Below are positions 1 through 5,518 of a stretch of 9,155 nucleotides of DNA, one piece after another (within the stretch, counting starts at the first letter, position 1; every line of letters starts with the position of its first letter). The DNA comes from a bacterium. Its GTDB lineage: Bacteria; Bacillota; Clostridia; Oscillospirales; Acutalibacteraceae. A program made the position numbers and the translations under genes. Under the pieces are notes generated by a model. It searched no databases, had not been told where the DNA came from, and saw only the letters and a program-made list of their open reading frames with translations. The stretch covers positions 1 through 9,155 of the forward strand of contig JAHKZS010000015.1 in the NCBI GenBank assembly GCA_020626545.1, given 5' to 3'.

Positions 1-689
1 AGGGCGCGTTTATCGGCTCTTACGACAGCTCGGGTTCGCCGATTAAGTACGTTTCTCCCGCCTCAGTCGGTACGGTTGAGAACACTTCGACTAATATCAA
101 GCTTTCGTGGAATAAGGTTGCGGGCGCGGATAGGTACAGGCTGTTTTATAAAATCGGAAGTAATCCGTGGGCTCATTGGAAAACTACAACCAAGCTAACT
201 AAAACCTATTCTCCCGTAAAGTCGGGCGAGAGCTACTCGTTCGCTATAATCAGCCTCGACGCCGATAAAAATCCGCTCAATATAATTAAAACAAGCCCGG
301 CGAGGAAGTTCCTATCCAAGCCGTCGCTAAAGCTTGTTAAACGCTCTAAATCGGGCAAGAAGATAAAGCTCTCGTGGACTAAGGTAAACGGCGCTGAAAA
401 GTACGTCTTAAATGTGCTGAAAACTAAAAAGAAAGTTAAGGTAGTTAATAAGAAAACCAAGAAAGCTAAGGTTAAGCTCGTGAAAAATAAAAAGTGGAAA
501 AAGCTAAAGACAACTACCGCTAATACGCTCGTGTGCAGCGGCGCGCTCGGTATAGATTATAAATATACCGTTAAGTGCGTTGACAGCAGCGGCAAGAGCT
601 TCAGCGTTGATTCGGATATTAAGACGATAAAGTATATAAAGCCCGCCGTTAAGAAAAAGGTAAAGCCAAAAGTTAAAGTGAAGAGTTAA
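1..689 (+). CDS. C-terminal part of a secreted/surface protein with fibronectin type III-like repeats (partial, 5' end outside window)
   Basis: The open frame enters from the left edge (first complete codon at 3) and ends with TAA at 687-689, giving 228 visible residues. Two FnIII-like repeats are seen. The first covers about residues 17-104, with an IKLSWNKVAGADRYRLFY core and a GESYSFAIISLD strand. The second covers about 106-212, with IKLSWTKVNGAEKYVLNV and DYKYTVKCVDSSGKS. The pattern W-x-K-V-x-G-A-x-x-Y followed by a G-x-x-Y-x-(Y/F) strand is typical of the short FnIII-like modules on Firmicutes surface proteins and extracellular enzymes. The second repeat is strongly basic: 17 of residues 140-169 are Lys, and the tail after residue 213 alternates Lys with Val or Pro. 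There is no sortase motif or terminal membrane helix, so a basic tail binding wall polymers by charge is possible, but this is inference. The catalytic or binding part, if any, lies outside the window. Confidence 0.8.
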   Translation, partial: GAFIGSYDSSGSPIKYVSPASVGTVENTSTNIKLSWNKVAGADRYRLFYKIGSNPWAHWKTTTKLTKTYSPVKSGESYSFAIISLDADKNPLNIIKTSPARKFLSKPSLKLVKRSKSGKKIKLSWTKVNGAEKYVLNVLKTKKKVKVVNKKTKKAKVKLVKNKKWKKLKTTTANTLVCSGALGIDYKYTVKCVDSSGKSFSVDSDIKTIKYIKPAVKKKVKPKVKVKS

Positions 690-690
690 G

Positions 691-726
691 GACAATTCGC
701 AATGCGCAATGCGCAATTCGCAATTG
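691..726. repeat. Heptanucleotide tandem repeat CGCAAT(G/T)
   Basis: Directly after the stop codon of the FnIII protein there are four 7-base units: CGCAATG at 698-704 and 705-711, then CGCAATT at 712-718 and 719-725. A degenerate unit, GACAATT, precedes them at 691-697. The ends CAATT (693-697) and AATTG (722-726) are inverted, so weak folding is possible. It is non-coding and resembles the short tandemly repeated repetitive elements known from other bacteria. Confidence 0.75.
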
Positions 727-769
727 TAAATGATGGAGTTTAAAACTAAGAGCGAAGAAATAAAAATAT

Positions 770-805
770 GGTCGGATAGAAAAAATCTATCCGACCTTAA
801 CTTTT
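770..805. terminator. Bidirectional rho-independent terminator between convergent genes
   Basis: A perfect 11-bp stem (GGTCGGATAGA at 770-780 with TCTATCCGACC at 786-796) closes an AAAAA loop. On the + strand it is followed by TTAACTTTT. On the - strand it is followed by ATATTTTTATTTC, the better U-tract. It lies between the + strand FnIII gene ending at 689 and the - strand Enzyme I-like gene ending at 829, so it probably terminates both. Confidence 0.85.
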
Positions 806-830
806 ATCTATAACCTGTCATCTATAACCT
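806..830. repeat. 14-base direct repeat overlapping a stop codon
   Basis: ATCTATAACCT occurs at 806-816 and again at 820-830, giving a period of 14 bases (unit ATCTATAACCTGTC). The second copy overlaps the stop codon (829-831) of the Enzyme I-like gene. Only about 1.8 copies are present, but the period is twice that of the heptad array at 691-726 and equals the 14-base super-period at 9118-9155. Confidence 0.6.
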
Positions 831-1518
831 AATAATATAAAACTCCGTTATCCGCGTCGAGTTCGGCGTATTGTCCGTCACAAACGAGCTTGTCCACCGA
901 CTTAACCGCCGCGACCGACGGAATATTCATCGTCTTGGCGAGCTTGGCTCCGTGGGAGTTAGAGCTTCCGATATCCACGACAATTCCCTTTACGTGTTCT
1001 CTGTCTAACCGCGCGACAACCGACGGCGTAAGCTCATACGCCGCGATTATGACGTCCTCGTCAAAATGCTCGACAGGCTCCTCGGGAATCTCAAGCAGAA
1101 GCATTACAACGCTTACCTCTACGTCGAGAACGTCTAAGTAAAGCTGGCGCACAAAGTCTATGTCGGTATCGAGAAAACGCTTTATATATGTGTCGCAAAT
1201 CTCGCACGTAGCCTGTTCGGCGCAGGTTCCGTTGCTTATCCTTGTGATAAGCTCGGACTGAAGCGCCAAGTCGTGCGTCATTTTTATATGGCCCTCGAGT
1301 ATCTGCGACTCGGTGTGACCGACGGTTTTTTCCAGATGCGCTATCTGTTTCCGGGTATTGTCGCAAAACGTCTTTAAAGCCCTAACGAATCTTCCGAGTT
1401 CTTTATCGCTGTCCTCGACTTTATGTATTTTAAACTCAGGACACGAGCAGTCGATTATTTTAATTTTTCCTTTTCCGACTCCGCCTACAACGGAGTTCCC
1501 CTGAATTTTATGTAGCAT
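829..1518 (-). CDS. Stand-alone N-terminal half of PTS Enzyme I-like protein (HPr-binding plus phosphohistidine domains)
   Basis: The 229-residue product aligns by eye with the first 40% of PTS Enzyme I, the PEP:HPr phosphotransferase that starts sugar uptake by phosphotransfer. Visible in order are an N-terminal strand ending GVGKGKIKII, an HPr-binding-like helical region (about residues 35-143) containing ILEGHIKMTHD and DIDFVRQLYLDVLDVE, and the swivelling phosphohistidine domain (about 150-229) with ELTPSVVARLD and IGSSNSHGAKLAKTMNIPSV. His189 is the expected phospho-accepting His, but the surrounding GGxTSH motif is degraded to GSSNSH. The protein ends right after the mobile domain, where full Enzyme I (about 570 residues) continues into its PEP-binding barrel. 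A terminator follows, with no barrel remnant, so this is not a simple frameshift. Start: the ATG at 1516-1518 has GGAG six bases upstream and matches the Enzyme I N-terminus; an in-frame ATG at 1542 would place that site inside the gene. It may be a phosphoryl relay or a regulatory decoy. Family call firm, function uncertain. Confidence 0.8.
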   Translation of the reverse strand: MLHKIQGNSVVGGVGKGKIKIIDCSCPEFKIHKVEDSDKELGRFVRALKTFCDNTRKQIAHLEKTVGHTESQILEGHIKMTHDLALQSELITRISNGTCAEQATCEICDTYIKRFLDTDIDFVRQLYLDVLDVEVSVVMLLLEIPEEPVEHFDEDVIIAAYELTPSVVARLDREHVKGIVVDIGSSNSHGAKLAKTMNIPSVAAVKSVDKLVCDGQYAELDADNGVLYY

Positions 1519-1560
1519 ATTTTTCTCCGGTAATTTCAACATTTAATCTTTTACACTTAG

Positions 1561-1589
1561 ATTATATCATTTATGACAAAAAAATGCAA
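1561..1589 (-). promoter_or_regulatory. Promoter of the Enzyme I-like gene
   Basis: Read on the - strand, a perfect TATAAT (-10) at 1561-1566 lies 17 bases from a weak -35 TTGCAT at 1584-1589. The sequence TATAATCTAAGTG recurs exactly at the amidohydrolase promoter (6399-6411). The GGAG ribosome binding site lies at 1525-1528. Confidence 0.6.
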
Positions 1590-1622
1590 TAATATTTTGA
1601 AGCTTTGTGCAAAAATTATAAC

Positions 1623-1651
1623 TTGATATCTTGCGGTAAAACGTATATACT
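1623..1651 (+). promoter_or_regulatory. Promoter of the 1686-2285 gene
   Basis: TTGATA (1623-1628), a 17-base spacer and TATACT (1646-1651) make a near-consensus sigma-A promoter. Initiation is expected near 1658, about 28 bases before the ATG at 1686. This argues against an upstream in-frame ATG at 1605. Confidence 0.65.
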
Positions 1652-1685
1652 TAAAATACAGATAGATTATTGTACGGAGGACGCT

Positions 1686-2285
1686 ATGTTAAGGAAAATT
1701 GAAAGCTGTGTGTATTATAATGCCGAAAAAAAGATTACCTATAGTATTGAATACAGCGGTGACAGCGCGGTTATAACTAAGCGCGACCGCGTCAATACGT
1801 CCGAAAAAACAGTCGATATAAACTATATCCGCAATCTCGATATTTTCTTTAACCCTTACGATTTTGAGTGCTGGTCTGATACCGAGAGCGAGGATAAATC
1901 CTATATTAAGCTTGAGTATAACGGCAGTTTTTACACTACCGCTTTAGATATCGGCGGTAATATTTTCGCCGAAACAGAGCGGTATTTTGAGAATTATTAT
2001 AACGGCGTAGAACCCGCGGTTATACTGTGCCATTCGTTCCACGGCGGAGGTCCCGAGTATGAGTTTATAACCGAAAAACCGGGTGTTTTTACCTGGTACA
2101 GCAGACATATTTCTCACAGCGCTGAAGATGTCTGCGGCGGCGGTTACGATATCGAGTTTAAGCTTTATCCGCTGAGAAGCGGTACGGCTTCGGCGCTTAT
2201 TAAAAGCGGCTCGCCCATAGTTCCTCCCGAGGAGAAAAGGATTATTGTCGAGGTGGACGAGAGCTTTAAGATAGTTAAGAATTGA
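1686..2285 (+). CDS. Unassigned 199-residue beta-rich protein, possibly with a chagasin-like (I42) C-terminal half
   Basis: I do not recognise the family with confidence. The start is the ATG at 1686, with GGAGG (1676-1680) five bases upstream and a promoter at 1623-1651. There is no signal peptide, lipobox or membrane helix, so a cytoplasmic location is likely. The first half (about residues 1-110) is acidic and strand-rich, with many Tyr residues. The second half contains HSFHGGGPEYEF (about 116-127), PGVFTW (132-137), VCGGGYDIEFKLYPLRSGTAS (about 149-169) and a closing strand EEKRIIVEVD. The order of a Gly-rich loop, a G-x-G loop leading into a strand, a following Gly-Thr turn, a Pro-rich turn and a final strand weakly recalls the I42 chagasin cysteine-protease-inhibitor fold, but the hallmark NPTTGY and RPW motifs are absent. 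It is a monocistronic gene between two - strand genes, closed by a strong terminator. Real gene: very likely. The chagasin link is only a suggestion. Confidence 0.75.
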   Translation: MLRKIESCVYYNAEKKITYSIEYSGDSAVITKRDRVNTSEKTVDINYIRNLDIFFNPYDFECWSDTESEDKSYIKLEYNGSFYTTALDIGGNIFAETERYFENYYNGVEPAVILCHSFHGGGPEYEFITEKPGVFTWYSRHISHSAEDVCGGGYDIEFKLYPLRSGTASALIKSGSPIVPPEEKRIIVEVDESFKIVKN

Positions 2286-2298
2286 GAGATATAGTAAG

Positions 2299-2335
2299 GA
2301 CGGCTCAACTCGCGTTGAGCCGTCTACTTTATTTC
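2299..2335 (+). terminator. Rho-independent terminator of the 1686-2285 gene
   Basis: A perfect 11-bp stem, GACGGCTCAAC (2299-2309) with GTTGAGCCGTC (2314-2324), has a TCGC loop and is followed by TACTTTATTTC. It lies 14 bases after the stop at 2285, and its T-tract reaches the stop codon of the convergent GTPase gene. On the - strand the following bases are less U-rich, so its use there is less certain. Confidence 0.85.
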
Positions 2336-4902
2336 TAACTCTCAGTTATCAACTGCCTGATTTCGTCCTCGGCTTGTTCGACTTCCTCTAAAAACGCTCT
2401 TGACGATACTCTCAGAGCGCCGTTTCCGAGGATAATAAGTTGTTCCAAGGCATCCGAGGTAACTACCCTTACCTTGTTGTTTTTAGCGAGCTTATACGAA
2501 GCCTTTTCGATATACATATCGGCGGTTTCGGCTTCTTTGGTGTAGATTATTTTTATGCCGTTAACTTCCTCGACTTCACGGCGGCTGCCCTTGACTTTGT
2601 ACGCGTCGAACACGAGTATAAGGTTACACTTAGTGTATCCGCGGTAGTTACAAAGTATGTTTATAAGCGCGGCTCTCGCGCCGTCGATACTGCTTTCGGC
2701 AAGCGCTCTGAGCTTATCCCACGAGAAAATTACGTTGTAGCCGTCTACGAGCAGGTACTCCTCTCCGTCGAATTTCGGCGCGGGGGAACCTTTGTATTTG
2801 TGCTCCTTTTTAACGGCGGTAAAACGTTTCTTTTCGTTTGTATTACGCTTTTTAACCGCTCCGTAGGTCTGCTCGAAAATCTGCATAAGCTCCTTATCCG
2901 CGGCGAAAATATCTTTTTGGTTCTTAAATTTAAAAAGCCGTTTTTCGAGAGGCTCGTCGTTTTCGGGTTCCCGGGTTTTGACCGCTGAGCTGAGATGCAT
3001 ATGGTTTTTGACCTCGTCCCATTTTACGATATGCCCCGCTCCGTGCGAGCAGAATACCGAGTCGCACGTGTTCTCCGTGTCGCTGTCGGGATTGTAGCCG
3101 AACCGGGCGATAACCTCGTCTGAGTTATGGCACGGCTCGTAGCCCTTTAGACTGCACATAAGCCGTCCTTTGCCGTGGGTGTAGCTTATGACCTCCTTGG
3201 TGTATCCGCGCATTTCGGATACGGGAGCTGTTCCCGATATAATTGACATTTCGCCGTTTACCTCGGGCGGTGTAAATGTACCCTTCATCCGCTGAATATC
3301 CGTCATAGCCCGCCCGATATTATCGCTCGGCACTTCTAATTTGTACTCGAATACGGGTTCCAAAAGCACGCTCTGCGCCGAACGCAAACTCTGTCTTACG
3401 GCTCGGTAGGTAGCTTGTCTGAAATCTCCGCCCTCGGTATGCTTGGGGTGAGCTTTTCCCGATACGAGCGAAATTTCCATATCGGTTATCGGCGAGCCTG
3501 TCAGCACGCCTACGTGAGTTTTTTCGTATAAGTGAGTTAAGATTAATCTCTGCCAGTTTTTATCGAGCAGGTCTTCCTTGCACTCGGTCTTAAAAACAAG
3601 TCCGCTGTCGGCTTTAAGAGGTCTGAGCATAAGGTGCACCTCGGCGTAATGGCGTAACGGCTCGAAATGTCCTACGCCCTCGACCTCGCTCTTAATCGTT
3701 TCTTTGTAGATAATATTGCCCTCGCCGAAATTTACCTCAAAGCCGAAACGCTCGGCTATTATTGCCTTTAGTACCTCGAGCTGAATATCGCCCATAAGCT
3801 GTATTCTGATCTCCGACAAGCGCTCGTTCCATACTACGTTTAACTGCGGGTCCTCGTTTTCGAGGATTCTCATTTTTTCTAACGCGGTGTGGGCGTCTAT
3901 ATTTTCGGGAAGCTCAAGCCGATAGGTGAGTACAGGCTCGAGTATCGGCGGAGCGGCGTCTTTTTCCGCGCCCAGTCCGTCGCCCGAAGCCGTAAAACTC
4001 AGTCCCGTAACGGCGCATACCGTTCCCGCGTCCGCCTCATTTACCGTGGTGAACTTTTCTCCCGAGTAGATTCTAATCTGGTTTACCTTTTCGCTGTCCT
4101 TGTTTTTAGGGCTGTCGGGAATATCCCTGACCTTTAAGCTTCCGCCGGTAATCTTCATAAACGTCAGGCGGGTTTTAGTTTTATCCTCCGATATTTTGTA
4201 CACTCTCGCGCCGAAGCTTTCGCTGTAATCGGGGGTAAGGGTGTAGGAGTAAAGCGCGCCTAAAAATTCCTCAACGCCCTTTAATTTTAACGCCGAGCCG
4301 AACATACACGGAAAGATTTTTCTAGCTTTAACCGCTTTTATTATATCGCTCTTTTTAAGCGAGTTTTCCTCATATTTAAGTAATAGGTTTTCATCGCACA
4401 GAGCGGAGTTCTCGTAGAATTCGTCGTCCTCAACCGTAAAATCTACGCAGCAGTCGCTGAGCTTCTGTTTTAACTCGGAGAGGATAGTTTCCCTGTCCGA
4501 CTGAGCTAAATCCATCTTGTTTATAAAAATAAAGCACGGAACCTTGTATTTTTTCAGAAGCGTCCATATAGTTTCGGTGTGGCTCTGAACTCCGTCAACT
4601 CCGCTGATAACGAGAATCGCGTAGTCGAGTACCTGAAGCGTGCGCTCGGTTTCGGCGGAAAAATCCACGTGTCCCGGGGTGTCAAGCAGGGTGATTTCAG
4701 CGTCCTTATATTTGAGCATAGCGAGCTTAGAGAATATAGTAATTCCGCGTTCGCGCTCGAGTGTAAAATTGTCGAGAAAGGCGTTTTTGTGGTCAACTCG
4801 TCCGAGCTTTTTTATATTGCCCGAAAGATACATCATCGCTTCGGAGAGCGTGGTTTTTCCCGAGTCAACGTGCGCCAGTATTCCGATAGAAACTTTTTTC
4901 AT
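2335..4902 (-). CDS. Tet(M)/EF-G-like ribosomal GTPase fused to a C-terminal YacP/Rae1-type NYN endoribonuclease domain
   Basis: The 855-residue product begins as a translational GTPase of the ribosomal-protection family: P-loop AHVDSGKTT (10-18), switch I RGITI (52-56), DTPGH (74-78), NKMD (128-131) and GSA (202-204). EF-G-like domains II (about 226-325), III (326-395), IV (396-510) and V (515-590) follow. Tet proteins end near residue 640; this one continues through a segment with Cys591, His592, Cys613, Cys618, His620, His624, His634 and His636, then a basic linker (about 641-712). The last domain (713-850) closely matches Bacillus YacP/Rae1, a PIN-like nuclease that cuts mRNA in the A site of translating ribosomes. 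It keeps LLVDGYN (Asp720), VFDAYKVKG (Asp766), TKEAETAD (Glu790, Glu792, Asp795) and TSD (Asp817), so it looks catalytically intact. The domain IV tip reads HPKHTEGGDFR instead of the Tet(M) YSPVSTPADFR, so tetracycline protection is unlikely. Start: the ATG at 4900-4902 has GGAG five bases upstream and begins MKKVSIGILAH like the family; the open frame to 5049 would overlap the toxin gene. I recall similar long GTPases in other Clostridia but no functional study. Proposed role: ribosome-linked mRNA surveillance. Confidence 0.9.
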   Translation of the reverse strand: MKKVSIGILAHVDSGKTTLSEAMMYLSGNIKKLGRVDHKNAFLDNFTLERERGITIFSKLAMLKYKDAEITLLDTPGHVDFSAETERTLQVLDYAILVISGVDGVQSHTETIWTLLKKYKVPCFIFINKMDLAQSDRETILSELKQKLSDCCVDFTVEDDEFYENSALCDENLLLKYEENSLKKSDIIKAVKARKIFPCMFGSALKLKGVEEFLGALYSYTLTPDYSESFGARVYKISEDKTKTRLTFMKITGGSLKVRDIPDSPKNKDSEKVNQIRIYSGEKFTTVNEADAGTVCAVTGLSFTASGDGLGAEKDAAPPILEPVLTYRLELPENIDAHTALEKMRILENEDPQLNVVWNERLSEIRIQLMGDIQLEVLKAIIAERFGFEVNFGEGNIIYKETIKSEVEGVGHFEPLRHYAEVHLMLRPLKADSGLVFKTECKEDLLDKNWQRLILTHLYEKTHVGVLTGSPITDMEISLVSGKAHPKHTEGGDFRQATYRAVRQSLRSAQSVLLEPVFEYKLEVPSDNIGRAMTDIQRMKGTFTPPEVNGEMSIISGTAPVSEMRGYTKEVISYTHGKGRLMCSLKGYEPCHNSDEVIARFGYNPDSDTENTCDSVFCSHGAGHIVKWDEVKNHMHLSSAVKTREPENDEPLEKRLFKFKNQKDIFAADKELMQIFEQTYGAVKKRNTNEKKRFTAVKKEHKYKGSPAPKFDGEEYLLVDGYNVIFSWDKLRALAESSIDGARAALINILCNYRGYTKCNLILVFDAYKVKGSRREVEEVNGIKIIYTKEAETADMYIEKASYKLAKNNKVRVVTSDALEQLIILGNGALRVSSRAFLEEVEQAEDEIRQLITES

Positions 4903-4922
4903 TTTTACTCCGTAATAATGTT

Positions 4923-4948
4923 TTTCGGCGCGGTAATCCACGCCGAAA
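4923..4948 (-). other. Hairpin in the leader just upstream of the GTPase ribosome binding site
   Basis: TTTCGGCG (4923-4930) pairs with CGCCGAAA (4941-4948) in a perfect 8-bp stem. The 10-base interior can add two further G-C pairs (GG 4932-4933 with CC 4938-4939) around TAAT. It lies between the toxin stop codon and the GGAG site at 4908-4911. Neither strand has a U-tract after it, so it is not a typical terminator. It could be an RNA-processing site or a translational control element. Confidence 0.6.
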
Positions 4949-4949
4949 G

Positions 4950-5225
4950 CTAAAATAAATCGCTGTGAGTTCCTGTTCTTGTCAAGTATAAAATCAATTC
5001 TTCCTCGTAAATCTCGTATACAAGCAGCCAGTCTGGCGTTATATGACATTCACGACAGTTAAAATAATCTCCGCTGAGCGAATGGTCTCGGTACTTCGGT
5101 TCGAGAACTTCGCCGTCGGCGAGCTTGCGGATTACTTCTTTAATGAGATTGATATTGTAGCCGCGTTTTTGTACACGTTTTAAATCTTTTTGGAACTTTG
5201 TTGACGGCTTGATTCGATATCTCAT
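4950..5225 (-). CDS. yafQ: YafQ-family (RelE superfamily) type II toxin, ribosome-dependent mRNA interferase
   Basis: This 91-residue protein is a full-length YafQ-type toxin. In E. coli, YafQ enters the A site and cuts mRNA during translation. The C-terminal half carries the family pattern YRDHSLSG, RECHITPDWLLVY and LTRTGTHSDLF. The residues equivalent to E. coli YafQ catalytic positions are present: His48, His61, Asp65, Arg83, His87 and C-terminal Phe91, so it should be active. Its ATG overlaps the antitoxin TGA by four bases (ATGA at 5222-5225), the usual arrangement for translational coupling. It has no own ribosome binding site and is presumably made in proportion to the antitoxin. A 47-base gap with a hairpin separates it from the downstream GTPase-nuclease gene on the same strand, with no clear terminator between, so read-through is plausible. 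Confidence 0.92.
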   Translation of the reverse strand: MRYRIKPSTKFQKDLKRVQKRGYNINLIKEVIRKLADGEVLEPKYRDHSLSGDYFNCRECHITPDWLLVYEIYEEELILYLTRTGTHSDLF

Positions 5226-5497
5226 GACAGTAAATCCTCGAACATCGCGTCAACATCGTCGTAGGTTTTTCCAATCGCGGAGTTTTTCTTCATACGCTGA
5301 ATTTCCGCGATAGCTTCTATCGTTTCCTTGTTAGGAACGTCTGTGGTGATTTCAAAGGGGATAGAATGCTGTCTTAAAGACTGTCTCAGGAAAATGTTAA
5401 TCGCTGTTGATAAATCCATCCCGAGTTGAGCGAAAAGTTCCTGGGCTTGTTTTTTGATGTCGGAATCTATACTTACATTTGTGCTTACTTTTGGCAT
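5222..5497 (-). CDS. dinJ: RelB/DinJ-family antitoxin
   Basis: This 91-residue protein begins MPKVSTNVSIDSDIKKQAQE and continues LFAQLGMDLSTAINIFLRQ. That is the ribbon-helix-helix DNA-binding domain of RelB/DinJ antitoxins (strand about 3-10, helices about 11-25 and 28-43), followed by the typical SIPFEI. The C-terminal part (about 58-90: ETIEAIAEIQRMKK, then YDDVDAMFEDLL) is the toxin-wrapping region. It should neutralise the YafQ-type toxin and repress its own operon. Start: the ATG at 5495-5497 is preceded by AAAGGAG (5506-5512) at eight bases; an in-frame ATG at 5518 falls at the -10 element and is rejected. AT-rich palindromes upstream of the promoter are candidate operators. Confidence 0.92.
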   Translation of the reverse strand: MPKVSTNVSIDSDIKKQAQELFAQLGMDLSTAINIFLRQSLRQHSIPFEITTDVPNKETIEAIAEIQRMKKNSAIGKTYDDVDAMFEDLLS

Positions 5498-5518
5498 AAA
5501 ATCAACTCCTTTACACAT

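Noticed and set aside
690..828. Remnant of the missing Enzyme I C-terminal half
   Set aside because: The interval holds only repeats and a terminator, with no Enzyme I-like coding sequence in any frame.
1605..1685. Upstream ATG at 1605 for the 199-residue protein
   Set aside because: The promoter (1623-1651) and GGAGG (1676-1680) lie inside this stretch and point to the ATG at 1686.
2440..2988. Long + strand open frame opposite the GTPase-nuclease gene
   Set aside because: It is antisense to conserved motifs, has no ribosome binding site and encodes no recognisable protein. The same holds for the other opposite-strand frames in this gene and in 8073-8558.
2335..4902. Tetracycline resistance gene tet(M)/tet(O)/tet(W)
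   Set aside because: It has an extra nuclease domain and Cys/His segment and a different domain IV tip loop, and it lies in ordinary chromosomal context. It is related to, but probably not, a resistance determinant.
4957..4985. Promoter for the GTPase gene inside the toxin gene
   Set aside because: A perfect TTGACA (4980-4985, - strand) is present, but no acceptable -10 box follows at 16-19 bases; the hexamer simply encodes Leu-Thr of the toxin.
4903..5049. Extension of the GTPase gene upstream to an ATG at 5049
   Set aside because: It would overlap the toxin gene by 100 bases, has no family similarity before MKKVSIGIL, and the ATG at 4902 has a good GGAG site.
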